Shown: piece after piece, positions 34,594 to 42,930 of the stretch
Numbering within the stretch: the first letter of the stretch is position 1
Layout: every line of letters starts with the position of its first letter
From: Paludisphaera mucosa
Lineage (GTDB): Bacteria > Planctomycetota > Planctomycetia > Isosphaerales > Isosphaeraceae
NCBI RefSeq assembly: GCF_029589435.1
Contig: NZ_JARRAG010000001.1
Span: 486,808-550,807 of the forward strand
Reading direction: 5' to 3'
DNA: 64,000 bases
Made by a program: the position numbers and the translations under genes
Notes under the pieces: model-generated
Told to the model about the DNA's origin: nothing
Database searches by the model: none
Seen by the model: the letters and a program-made list of their open reading frames with translations, nothing else

Positions 34594-35193
34594 ATGAGGC
34601 GGCTCGTGGACGACAACAGTCTTGTCAGGATCGCGAAGAAGCGAACCGTCGTAACCTACGTGGAGTTCTGGGGGGTTTCCCGCTTCCTACTCCAAGAGGG
34701 GGTCGAGCGCGAGGAAGGCAGCCTCCTCAACTTCATGGCGAGCCTCACGTACACCGCGTTCAGCTTCGAAGCGTGCTTGAACCACGTCGGCCAGGAGATC
34801 TTCCCCGATCTAGCATGGAAGGCGATCGAGCGACTGAGCCCCAGATCCAAGCTTGAAGTGATCGCCGAGAAGCTGGAACTCAAGCTGGATTTCGGTCGCA
34901 AGCCGTGGAGCGTGATGATCGACCTTTTCAGGTTCAGGGACCAGATCGCCCACGGCAAGTCGGAGATCCTGGAGGATACGAGCGAGGTGCCCCTCGTCGA
35001 CCACCAGGAGCATGCTTGGACGTTCACGCCTGCGAAATGGGAGAAGTACCGCACGCGAGAGCACGCCGAGGATGCGAGGGCCCAGGTCGAGGAGATGGTG
35101 AAGCTGATCCATGAGAAGTGGGGCCACCCCCACCACTTCCCGTTCGTCGGTGGATTTCAGATAGCGAGCGTGACGCAGGTTCCAACTACTTGA
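34594..35193 (+). CDS. HEPN-type helical protein
   Basis: 199 aa, mostly helical. The key motif is 'FRFRDQIAHGKSE', where R-D-Q-I-A-H is an R-x4-H HEPN signature and 'AHGK' is typical of the family's RiboL-PSP/MAE_28990-like branch. An upstream helix (FMASLTYTAFSFEACLNHVG) fits the first HEPN helices, where a bulky-residue-E pattern is common. A role as RNase or sensor in stress or defence is plausible. It begins 9 bp after the coiled-coil gene. Confidence 0.6.
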   Translation: MRRLVDDNSLVRIAKKRTVVTYVEFWGVSRFLLQEGVEREEGSLLNFMASLTYTAFSFEACLNHVGQEIFPDLAWKAIERLSPRSKLEVIAEKLELKLDFGRKPWSVMIDLFRFRDQIAHGKSEILEDTSEVPLVDHQEHAWTFTPAKWEKYRTREHAEDARAQVEEMVKLIHEKWGHPHHFPFVGGFQIASVTQVPTT

Positions 35194-35290
35194 GAGATGA
35201 GAGTTGACCTGCACCACGACAGGAACCAGGAGGGGAGTAGCAGGGAAGGTAGAGGGGCCACCTCTCCATATCGTCTGAGGACATATTCGG

Positions 35291-36031
35291 GTGTTACTAA
35301 CCTCGAGATGGGTGCGTCGGGTCGGGGTCTGGTCGATCTCCATCCTGGTGGGGACGACCTCCATCCTTCATCCCGCAGAGACCTGGATCTTCGCCAGCAC
35401 CGCACTCGGCGAGGCCGCCCGCTTCGTAACCGCGAACGCATGGCCCTTGATCGCCGTGTGGTTGATCTGGACCTTCAAGGATGAGTTGCAGTCCATCCTG
35501 AAGCGTGTCGAGTCGGGAGATCTGGGAGGGGTGAAGTTCAAGGTGAGGGAGGTCGTCGAGGAAGCCGAGAAGGCGACCCAGGAAGCCCGAGATGCGACGG
35601 ACGAACTCAGGAAGTTGGCCGTAACCATCTCGATCCCGCTCGCCACGGTCATCTCGAAGCAAGGGAATCCACGCGATCACATGAATCTGATCCTGAAGAT
35701 GGAGTTCATCCACAGGCTCCAGCACTTCCTACGAAGCCTCAACGCCACGGAGGAGCAGATCGCGGCGGCCGGCGGCAGCGTGCTGGCGGAAGCCATCTAC
35801 AGGCACGCCAACGCCGTGTTCAACGTGTTGGCCGCAGTGAACGCCGCGAAGTCCGAGATGATCTTGAAGTCCAGGGATGATCGGGGCGGGGTCTGGGATC
35901 GGGCGAGGTTCGAGCGGTTCATCACCGAGAACACCCTGGAGACTGGCGACGAGGTCGACGCCGCCCTGCTGGATCTGGAGCATGTCATGGCCAACGGCAC
36001 GCTTCGACGACCGGAGAAGTGGCAATTCTGA
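35291..36031 (+). CDS. membrane-anchored coiled-coil protein of unknown function
   Basis: 246 aa. Two N-terminal hydrophobic segments (VGVWSISILVGTTSIL; ANAWPLIAVWLIWTF) precede a heptad-rich linker (about 70-105; VREVVEEAEKATQEARDATD). A helical cytoplasmic domain follows (LNATEEQIAAAGGSVLAEAI). No family is recognised. A hairpin made from the element-specific repeat follows at 36034-36080. Confidence 0.6.
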   Translation: MLLTSRWVRRVGVWSISILVGTTSILHPAETWIFASTALGEAARFVTANAWPLIAVWLIWTFKDELQSILKRVESGDLGGVKFKVREVVEEAEKATQEARDATDELRKLAVTISIPLATVISKQGNPRDHMNLILKMEFIHRLQHFLRSLNATEEQIAAAGGSVLAEAIYRHANAVFNVLAAVNAAKSEMILKSRDDRGGVWDRARFERFITENTLETGDEVDAALLDLEHVMANGTLRRPEKWQF

Positions 36032-36033
36032 GG

Positions 36034-36080
36034 CTGTAGCAGGGAGTGGGATGTCTCCTCACCTTCCCTGCTACTCCCCC
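36034..36080. terminator. repeat-derived hairpin between convergent genes
   Basis: GTAGCAGGGA (36036-36045) pairs perfectly with TCCCTGCTAC (36065-36074) across a 19-nt loop. No T-run follows on either strand, so a terminator role is inferred only from its place between convergent genes. Confidence 0.45.
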
Positions 36081-36138
36081 TCGGCGAACTGGGTGATTCG
36101 GATCGGCTCCCCTCGCCCGCACGTGCTTGCGGAGGGAG

Positions 36139-37224
36139 TTATTCCGAGAAGCGGGTGAACGATCCTCCAGCATAGCGATATAAGCCCGTGTTCCGGGTCC
36201 CCACCCAGATGTCGCCGTCACGGTCTTCGAACATGCACCAGACCCCATACTTCCCCGGACCCTCCTTCGCGGAGAAGTTCCGGAACGACTTCCCGTCGTA
36301 TCGCCATATGCCCGTGCTGTTTCCCAGGCCATCCTCGCCTTCCACGCCGCTGAACCAGACGTTCCCCGATCGGTCCACCAGCAGGGGCATGCCGAGCCCC
36401 TCCTGTTCCAAGCAGCGGGAGAACGTCTTTCCATCGTATCGCCATACCCCCTTGTGCCGGGTGCCCAACCAGAGGTCCCCCTTGGGATCTTCGACCACGG
36501 TTCGAATCCACTCCTCTCCCCCGGGGTTGAAGCGGGTGAGCGAGGTTCCATCGAAACGGCACAGGCCCTCCCGCCCGGGAGGCATCCCGGAGGCGAGCCA
36601 GAGAATCCCTCGCCGGTCTTCCAGGATGTCGTCCACCATCTTCAGATGCAGCCCGCTCGGGTTCCGGACCTGGCCCTTCTCCAGGAAGGGGACGATCACT
36701 TCCCCCTCGCAGCGGAACACGCCCTCGCTCGTGCCGAACCAGATGGTCCCTTTCCGGTCCTCCAGCATGCTCCACACGGTCTGTGCGGCGAGGGCCTGCT
36801 TTGGGGAGGCCGTTGCGGAACCGGACGATTCCGAGGCGGGGGGGATGGGGACGCTGCGGATGCCCTTGCCGTCCCACCGAGAAAGGCCGGAGTCCGTCCC
36901 GAACCAGATCCTACCTTTCTTGTCCTCCAGGATGGACCATACGATGTTGCTGTTCAGCCCATCCTCGACGGTGTACTGAGTAAAGCCTTTTCCATCGTAG
37001 CGATACACGCCTTCGCCGGTCGTGCCGAACCAGTGGTTCCCGACCCCATCCTGGAGCCCGCATCGGACTTGCATGTATTCCGTGCCGCCTTGCGTCCTGG
37101 TCAGCTTCGGCTTGCTGGCACGCGGGGTGACGCCGAGATCCTGCACCGTCGCCCTCACGCCCCCGCTGGAGTTGGTGAGCAGCAACGCAGTGAACGCCAG
37201 GCAGAGCGTCGGAACATTCTTCAT
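36139..37224 (-). CDS. secreted two-component-regulator-propeller protein
   Basis: 361 aa with a signal peptide (VPTLCLAFTALLLTNSS). The protein consists of tandem Reg_prop-type blades, e.g. 'VWSILEDKKGRIWFGTDSGL', 'SRWDGKGI', 'GVYRYDGKGFTQYT'. About eight to nine blades are visible. These usually form the periplasmic sensor half of hybrid two-component systems, yet here no membrane helix, kinase or HTH follows. It therefore works as a free sensor or binding propeller, or is a domain captured by the element. It is convergent with the previous gene. Confidence 0.8.
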   Translation of the reverse strand: MKNVPTLCLAFTALLLTNSSGGVRATVQDLGVTPRASKPKLTRTQGGTEYMQVRCGLQDGVGNHWFGTTGEGVYRYDGKGFTQYTVEDGLNSNIVWSILEDKKGRIWFGTDSGLSRWDGKGIRSVPIPPASESSGSATASPKQALAAQTVWSMLEDRKGTIWFGTSEGVFRCEGEVIVPFLEKGQVRNPSGLHLKMVDDILEDRRGILWLASGMPPGREGLCRFDGTSLTRFNPGGEEWIRTVVEDPKGDLWLGTRHKGVWRYDGKTFSRCLEQEGLGMPLLVDRSGNVWFSGVEGEDGLGNSTGIWRYDGKSFRNFSAKEGPGKYGVWCMFEDRDGDIWVGTRNTGLYRYAGGSFTRFSE

Positions 37225-37817
37225 GGAGGATTCCGTCGAGGATTCGGGGGCACGGGGCTCTGTAAACGTGATGTGGAGAGGGTGGGGGCGACGGTTTGCG
37301 GATTCGTCCTGAGCACTCCGCCTGGCACGATCCTGACTTGAAAGGGGCTGCGGCCTGACGCCCCGAGCGGAGCTGGCCTACGATGACATCCTGGCATCCG
37401 AGGCCCGCCCCGTGCCAGTGACTCGCCTTCCCGGTCTTGAAATCGCCCGGCATGGTCCGGCTCCTCCATCGGACGTCCGGCCCGGAATAAGAGGAGCAGG
37501 GAGGGGTCTTCAAATAGTCGGCCTCGGGTCTCCGCGATTCGTTCGAATTCGTCCAATAATGATCTGACATCACCCTTCCGGAAGACCTCTTCAAATCTTA
37601 ACTTGCCACCGACTTCCCGAATCGATACAAGTGAAGTACCGCCCCTCCGGTCTCGTCCGGCCGCTCCCTCTCCAGGAGCACGACGTCCCCCCGTCGAGGG
37701 AGTCCACAATGATCATCTTCGCGATCACCGTTCTCCGCTATCGGCTCAGAAGAAGACGAGACCGCAAGTCCTGAGCAGGACGAATCAAGAGCGGCGGGAA
37801 GGCTGACAGTGGAGCCC
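37225..37817. other. intergenic region with weak coding signs
   Basis: No firm gene in 593 bp. On the minus strand, about 37490-37660 reads like protein ('VGGKLRFEEVFRKGDVRSLL', 'DEFERIAETRGRLFEDPS'), then meets a GAGCAGGGAGGGG repeat variant (about 37491) and loses character, as if a gene were truncated there. On the plus strand a 21-codon frame at 37709-37774 (MIIFAITVLRYRLRRRRDRKS) has a GGGAG upstream. Confidence 0.4.
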
Positions 37818-38072
37818 TCACCACCCTCTGGTGCTGATCACGCCGACGAAATCGAGTCCTCGCTCCTCGCACATCGCAAAAATTTTGAGGGCGTCGTCGG
37901 ACTCGCAGTACGCCCAGAAGACGCCGCCGTTTCGATGGGTCTGAACCCGGCATAAAACCGGAGATCGTTGGTCGGCGGGTGGAAGAAATCCTTGGCTCGC
38001 GATCTCGTCCAGGTCGATGAGGCCGATGTCCTTGATCTTGAGCAAGGCCCCGAGCGACTTGAGTTGAGTCAT
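37818..38072 (-). CDS. hypothetical protein, 84 aa
   Basis: Reads 'MTQLKSLGALLKIKDIGLID' then 'RVQTHRNGGVFWAYCESDDA' and 'CEERGLDFVGVISTRGW'. The composition is that of a small alpha/beta domain. GAGAGG lies a few bases upstream of the start at 38072. No family is recognised. Confidence 0.5.
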   Translation of the reverse strand: MTQLKSLGALLKIKDIGLIDLDEIASQGFLPPADQRSPVLCRVQTHRNGGVFWAYCESDDALKIFAMCEERGLDFVGVISTRGW

Positions 38073-38275
38073 AATAAACCTCTCGCGTGAACACTAGAAC
38101 GCAAAAGGCGAAGAAGAAGCTGGGATAATGAACATGAATTCACACCCCCCTCACAGGACCCCGTCCAGGGCCCCGACAGGATAGGGGATGAGATTCGTGA
38201 ATTCAACATTATTTATGCTTTATTCGTGTTCCACGAACTCTCCATTCCCGTAGACGTTCCAAGGCGGATTCCCTG

Positions 38276-39373
38276 CTACTCCTTCGCCCTCTGGGGCGAA
38301 TCCTCTCCGCGTCGCAGGGCCCTCATCGCATCGACTCGCGACATCGCATCGCGGAAGGCGTCCGTCCGCCAGTGTGCGTAGACCTTCATGATGACGTCCG
38401 GGGACGTGCCCAGCATCTTTCCCACCAAGGCCGAGTCGAGCCCCGCCTGGAGGCAGTCGGTGACGAAGAGGTGACGAAAGGAGTACGGCGTGATGTGGTC
38501 GCGGACGCCCGCCCTGCGTCGGAGGTTCTGGAAGCGGTTGGCGATCACCTGGGGGCGATAGGGACGCTTCCATCCGCTGAGGATGACGGGCTCGTGGGGG
38601 CCACGCCCCGCCGTCAGGCGTCGCAGCACGGCGTCCGCCTCCTCGTTCAACGTGATGATGCGGGGCACCGGGTCCTTCATCGTCATGGACCGCTTGTGCC
38701 TCCCCAGCACGACCGTCCGCGTGGCCGGCTGATAGTCGCCCACAGTCATCTCGGCGACCTCGATCGTGCGGGCCCCCGTGTGCAGGAACAGCGTGAGCAT
38801 GTCGCGGAGCGAGCCGTCGGCGTGCTCGAACAGCCGGCGGACCTCGTCGGCCGTGGGCAGGTCGGCCTCGCGGAGCACCCGGGCGGGGAGTCGGATCGCC
38901 TCCACCCTGACGAAGGGATCGACCGACGCGTCCAGCCAGCCCATCTTGACGCCCTTCCTGAACATCGCCCGGACGCTCGTGAAGAACTTCTCGATGTAGA
39001 CGACGTGGTAGCCCTGCGAGCGGAGCCCGGCGATGAATTGCTCGACGTCCTCGCCCCGGATGCTCTCGGCGTGTCGGCCCGGGAACCTCGCCGCGAACCT
39101 CTGGAGATGGAGCCGACGGCCCTTCACCGTCTTGGGGGAGCGGTGCTCGGTCAGCCAGGCCAGGAAAAGGTCCCTCAACGCTTCCACCGTGATCCCGGAG
39201 GCGTGACGGCGGACGGGCCCACGATCCTCGGAGAGCCCGGCCAGGGCCGTCCACAGCCTCGCGGTGGCCTCCTGCTCGGGCACCTCGTCGCACCGCCCCA
39301 GGTAGCGGGCCTTCCCGCCCGCCTGCGAATACCAATACCCCGCCTTCCTCGTGACCTTCGGCTTGCGGCCCAT
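38276..39373 (-). CDS. tyrosine recombinase/integrase of the element
   Basis: 365 aa phage-type integrase. An N-terminal AP2-like or arm-binding part (MGRKPKVTRKAGYWYSQAGG) precedes a SAM-like core-binding domain (about 60-165). The catalytic domain has Arg202 in 'HTGARTIEV', 'YSFRHLFVTD' with the second Arg/His pair, and the nucleophile Tyr332 in 'MKVYAHW'. It starts 86 bp from the right att repeat, the normal position for the enzyme that integrates and excises the element at the membrane-protein gene end. The 3' end carries a CCCTGCTACTCC copy of the element repeat. Confidence 0.93.
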   Translation of the reverse strand: MGRKPKVTRKAGYWYSQAGGKARYLGRCDEVPEQEATARLWTALAGLSEDRGPVRRHASGITVEALRDLFLAWLTEHRSPKTVKGRRLHLQRFAARFPGRHAESIRGEDVEQFIAGLRSQGYHVVYIEKFFTSVRAMFRKGVKMGWLDASVDPFVRVEAIRLPARVLREADLPTADEVRRLFEHADGSLRDMLTLFLHTGARTIEVAEMTVGDYQPATRTVVLGRHKRSMTMKDPVPRIITLNEEADAVLRRLTAGRGPHEPVILSGWKRPYRPQVIANRFQNLRRRAGVRDHITPYSFRHLFVTDCLQAGLDSALVGKMLGTSPDVIMKVYAHWRTDAFRDAMSRVDAMRALRRGEDSPQRAKE

Positions 39374-39458
39374 GGCGACCCCCTAGAGAGGGGGCGAATC
39401 AGGTACGATATCGGGTATAAGTGGTGGTTGATGTGGGGAAAACCGCCGGAAAACCGCG

Positions 39459-39548
39459 TCGCAGTACATCTCGTGGGGAGGCGTCTGGAGCCTCTACGAG
39501 CAGCACGCCTTCCTGGCCCCCGCGCCGTTCCTCTACTTCGAGAGATGA
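39459..39548 (+). other. attR: right 90-bp direct repeat, displaced gene end
   Basis: Identical to 23088-23177. Under the usual logic this is the original 3' end of the membrane protein gene, pushed 16.4 kb away from its 5' part, with the original downstream DNA following from 39549. Confidence 0.92.
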
Positions 39549-39645
39549 GGACGGTCGGATCCGGGGCCGGGCGTATGAACGCCGGGGGCGAGGCCGCGGT
39601 CCGCGCCCTCGCCCCCGAGAGTTACGTCCCTCACGTCGCGGTCGA

Positions 39646-42594
39646 TCAGGAAATGTAGACGACGCCGCTCGACCCGGTCAGGTCGACGGAGCCCAGGGCG
39701 TTGTCGGCGATCGAGACGTCATGGATGACGGTGCCGGTGGAGACGCCCCGGGCCTGGACGCCGTACCCCTGGTTGGCATCGATCCGGTCGCCCACGATCC
39801 GGTTGTTCTTGGAACACTGCACGGTCACGCCGTTGCCCCGGTTATTGGCGATCCGGACCCCCAGGGCCACCGACGTCCCGCCGATGGTGGTGGACGAGGT
39901 GCCCGCGCCCAGGTAGACGCCCCCGAGGCCGTTGCCCAGGTTCCCGGCCCCGGCGCCGCCCTCGGCGTTCGTGCCGATGGCCGTGTGATACACGGCGTTG
40001 TCGCGGGCCGACCCGACGACCTCGACGCCGTACCGGCCGTTGGCCGATAGGGTCACCTGGGGCACCACCGAGGGCTGGAAGCCGCCGATGACGTTGCCGT
40101 GGGCCCGCCCCGAGATCTTGATTCCGCTCCCCCCGTTCGGGATGGCCGCCTGGATCGACGTGTCCATGCCGGCCGCGACCTCGGTGATCTGCACGCCGGT
40201 GGCCGCGCCCCCCAGCTCGATCCCGTTCCCCAGGTTGCCCGAGATGATGCTGGTCCGGACCACGTTGTCGCCGCCGCTCGACGTGATGAGGATGCCGTTC
40301 TGCCGGTTCGGGGCCGCCCCGCCGAACGCGTAGACCCCGCCGAACGTGTTGAACGAGATGAAGCCGCTGGCCTTGTCCTTCACCTCGATGCCGTTGCGGT
40401 TGTTGCCCGAGATCACGTTGCCCAGCGGGATCACGCCGCCCACCTGGGTGTTTCGCGACGTGCCCGAGATTAGCAGGCCGTCGCCGCCGTTGGCGACGAT
40501 CGTCGCGTTGTTCGCGCCGACGCCCATGAAGTTGGCCTGGACCGTGGTATTGTTCGAGTTCGTGATCCGCAGGCCGTTGCCGCCGTTGCCGCTGAGCACG
40601 TTGTAGAAGACGAACGGGCTCTGCTGGAAGGTGCAGCCGAGCAGCGAGTTGCCGTCGGCGCGGTCGATGGCGACGCCGTCGAGCCGGTTCCCCAGGGCCG
40701 AGTTGCCCGAGGCCGACGTGCCGACGAAGTTGCCGCTCAGGACGTTCCTCGTCGCCCTGCCGGTGATCAGCACGCCGTTGCCCCGGTTGCCCGAGATCAG
40801 GTTCCCCTGGGGCGGGCGGACGAACGTGCCGGCCGTCGGGTCGTTGCCGTTGGTCGCCTGGCCGCCGACGAGGTTCCCCGCCGCGCCGTTGGTGATGAGC
40901 ACGCCGTTGCCGCGGTTGCCCCGGTTGAGAGTCCCCGAGGCGTCGGTGCCGATGAAGTTCATGCCGATCCGGTTGTCGTTGGAACCGTAGATCCCGACGC
41001 CGTTGCCGCCGTTGCCGGCGATCACGTTGGAGAGCTGGAAGGCGGAGTTCACCGTCGCCTGGTACGAGACGACGCCCGCGTCGGTGAACGCGATGCCGAC
41101 GACCTGGTTGCCGATCACGGAGTCGGACGTCGTCAGGCCCGAGGCGCCGGGGACGGCGAGGTCGACCCAGGCCGCGTCGCCGAAGCTGCCGTCGGTGTTG
41201 CGCCGGACGGTCGCGAACGAGCCCTGCTCGAAGGTCGCGGTGTTGGTCTGGGCCGAGCCCGCGCTCAGCGTGTAGACGCCCTTCTCGACGCTGCTGATCC
41301 CCTCGAAGTGGGTGTCGAACTCGACCCCCTTGGCGCCGTTGGCGTAGTCGAACGCCTTCCAGTTCGTGAAGGCTCCGGTGGCCGAGTCGTAGTCGACGAG
41401 GTAGCCCTGGCCGATCGGCTGGCCGCCCGCGAGCCGGACGAACCCGCCGCAGATCGTGTAGCTCGCGCCGCCGTTGGCCCAGATGCCGTACGCCGTGTTG
41501 CTGATCGAGCCCGGGAAGGCGATGTCGGCGACGAACGAGGCCGACGCGATGTTGTAGAGGAAGGCGTGGCCCGTGCCGACGGGCGGGCCGCTGGAGGTCG
41601 TGCTGTCGTAGTTGCCCACCGCGAAGCCGCCCATCGTGCTGTGGACGTAGGTGAACGTCGCCCCGGAGTGGGCGATCGTCCGGTAGTTCGCGGCGTTCGT
41701 CAGGTCGGCGGTCGTGCCTTCGAAGAGGAAGCCGTTCACGGTGTCGGAGCCGGTCCGGTAGCTGCCGACCAGGCGCACGCGGTCGCCGTCGAGGTTGTCG
41801 GGGCCGTAGACGCTCGTGGTCGCGGCGCCCGGGTAGTTCACCGCGTAGCTCGTGCCGCCCACGCCCGTGATCGGCCCGACGTAGAGGAGCCCGGCGCTGT
41901 TGGACGTGCCGCTGATGAGGTACTGGCCGGCCGCGTCGGCGGCGCGGATGCCCTGCCAGCCCGAGACCGGCTGGGTGCTCACGGAGTCGGTGTTGTAATA
42001 GCTGACGCTCGTCACCGGATCCTCGTGGCCGATCAGGTTGCCGCGCGACGAGGCCTCGACCCGCACGCCGTCGCCGCGGTTGCCGGCGATCGTCGAACCG
42101 TCGGCGAGCAGGCCGATCAGGTTGCCCGCGACCATGACGTGCGAGGCGACGAGGGTGACGCCGGCGTTGCCCGCCCGCACGACCGAGAGCCCCACCAGGC
42201 TCGACCCGTCGCTCCCCCGATCGAACCGGAACCCCTTCGAGTTCTGGAAGTCGACCGTGACGACGGGCGCGCCCGCGTACGAGGGGGCCGACGAGCCGTC
42301 GATCGCCACCGCGTCGGTGATCGCAGGCAGCGAGTTCCGGCCCACGTTGATCGTGCCGGCGACGCCGAAGTCGATGGCGTCGGCCCCCGGGGTCGTGTTG
42401 GACTGGACGATCGCCCACCGCAGCGAGCCGGTCCCGGTCGGCTGGAGGTTCGTCACCGTGAAGGTCGAGAGGAGCTGGCGGTCCTCCAGCGCCTCGATCC
42501 CGCGCACGTCCGCACGGCGGGACGATCGGCGGTCGGGGCTGGCAGGCCTGTGAGACGACGCCGACGCGGGGCGGAGCACGGGACGGAACGCCAT
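39646..42594 (-). CDS. very large secreted beta-helix repeat protein
   Basis: 982 aa. The N-terminus lacks a classical hydrophobic signal but carries 'GIEALEDRQLLSTFTV', the LEPR-x-LLS-like motif found at the start of many planctomycete extracellular proteins. 'GSLRWAIVQSN' follows, as in CSLREA-type and NosD-like proteins. Most of the protein is parallel beta-helix with dozens of coils of the form 'NRGNGVLITNGAAGNLVGGQ'. An about 300-residue insert (about 190-490; VGGTSYAVNYPGAA ... YDSTTSSGPPVGTG) resembles a beta-propeller or HAF-like segment. It probably sits on the cell surface or is released; ligand unknown. Confidence 0.82.
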   Translation of the reverse strand: MAFRPVLRPASASSHRPASPDRRSSRRADVRGIEALEDRQLLSTFTVTNLQPTGTGSLRWAIVQSNTTPGADAIDFGVAGTINVGRNSLPAITDAVAIDGSSAPSYAGAPVVTVDFQNSKGFRFDRGSDGSSLVGLSVVRAGNAGVTLVASHVMVAGNLIGLLADGSTIAGNRGDGVRVEASSRGNLIGHEDPVTSVSYYNTDSVSTQPVSGWQGIRAADAAGQYLISGTSNSAGLLYVGPITGVGGTSYAVNYPGAATTSVYGPDNLDGDRVRLVGSYRTGSDTVNGFLFEGTTADLTNAANYRTIAHSGATFTYVHSTMGGFAVGNYDSTTSSGPPVGTGHAFLYNIASASFVADIAFPGSISNTAYGIWANGGASYTICGGFVRLAGGQPIGQGYLVDYDSATGAFTNWKAFDYANGAKGVEFDTHFEGISSVEKGVYTLSAGSAQTNTATFEQGSFATVRRNTDGSFGDAAWVDLAVPGASGLTTSDSVIGNQVVGIAFTDAGVVSYQATVNSAFQLSNVIAGNGGNGVGIYGSNDNRIGMNFIGTDASGTLNRGNRGNGVLITNGAAGNLVGGQATNGNDPTAGTFVRPPQGNLISGNRGNGVLITGRATRNVLSGNFVGTSASGNSALGNRLDGVAIDRADGNSLLGCTFQQSPFVFYNVLSGNGGNGLRITNSNNTTVQANFMGVGANNATIVANGGDGLLISGTSRNTQVGGVIPLGNVISGNNRNGIEVKDKASGFISFNTFGGVYAFGGAAPNRQNGILITSSGGDNVVRTSIISGNLGNGIELGGAATGVQITEVAAGMDTSIQAAIPNGGSGIKISGRAHGNVIGGFQPSVVPQVTLSANGRYGVEVVGSARDNAVYHTAIGTNAEGGAGAGNLGNGLGGVYLGAGTSSTTIGGTSVALGVRIANNRGNGVTVQCSKNNRIVGDRIDANQGYGVQARGVSTGTVIHDVSIADNALGSVDLTGSSGVVYIS

Positions 42595-42930
42595 GGCGGA
42601 TCTTCCTTCTGGTTGAACACGGCGCGCGCCGGGGCTGCCCGGCTGGACGCGGTGGATTTCGCCGAGCGGCTTCGCCCGGGGGTGCGGTCGACGCGCGCCT
42701 CTCGCCGAGGGCGCGGCCGCGCGCGGTCGGGCGGCGACTCGACCGAGACGTTTTGCGACACGCCCCTCAAATGACCATAGGACGTGGGTGTGGGGACGTC
42801 GCGGGATTTGAGGAAATTACGATCGTGGATCGACGTAAGGCCGCGCCTCATGGGCGCGCACCGGACCCGGCCTCCTCGCCCGGAGGCGTCGAGAGCGGGG
42901 GCCGACGAGGACGGCGATTCGGACGAAGGG
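42595..42930. other. gene-free spacer
   Basis: 336 bp upstream of the beta-helix gene and downstream of nagB, GC-rich. An 8-bp inverted pair CCTCAAAT/ATTTGAGG flanks about 42765-42815. Nothing else is recognised. Confidence 0.5.

Larger units (their letters stand above)
23178..39548. mobile_element. integrated mobile element (about 16.4 kb) with own replication-like module
   Basis: The element is delimited by the 90-bp att repeats and carries a tyrosine recombinase next to the right one. Its gene content differs from the flanks: polymerase-like replication genes, iterons, a Septu-like defence pair, HEPN-motif proteins and orphan secreted proteins. Base composition is patchy and lower in GC in several parts (notably 24000-26500 and 27680-28020). 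No conjugation genes, capsid or terminase genes are visible, so it is neither a complete ICE nor a recognisable prophage. It is best described as a mobilisable or satellite-like integrative element, possibly an integrated plasmid. Confidence 0.9.

Noticed and set aside
23178-39548. Prophage or ICE interpretation of the element
   Set aside because: No capsid, portal, terminase, tail, relaxase or type IV secretion genes were recognised, so a more neutral label is used.
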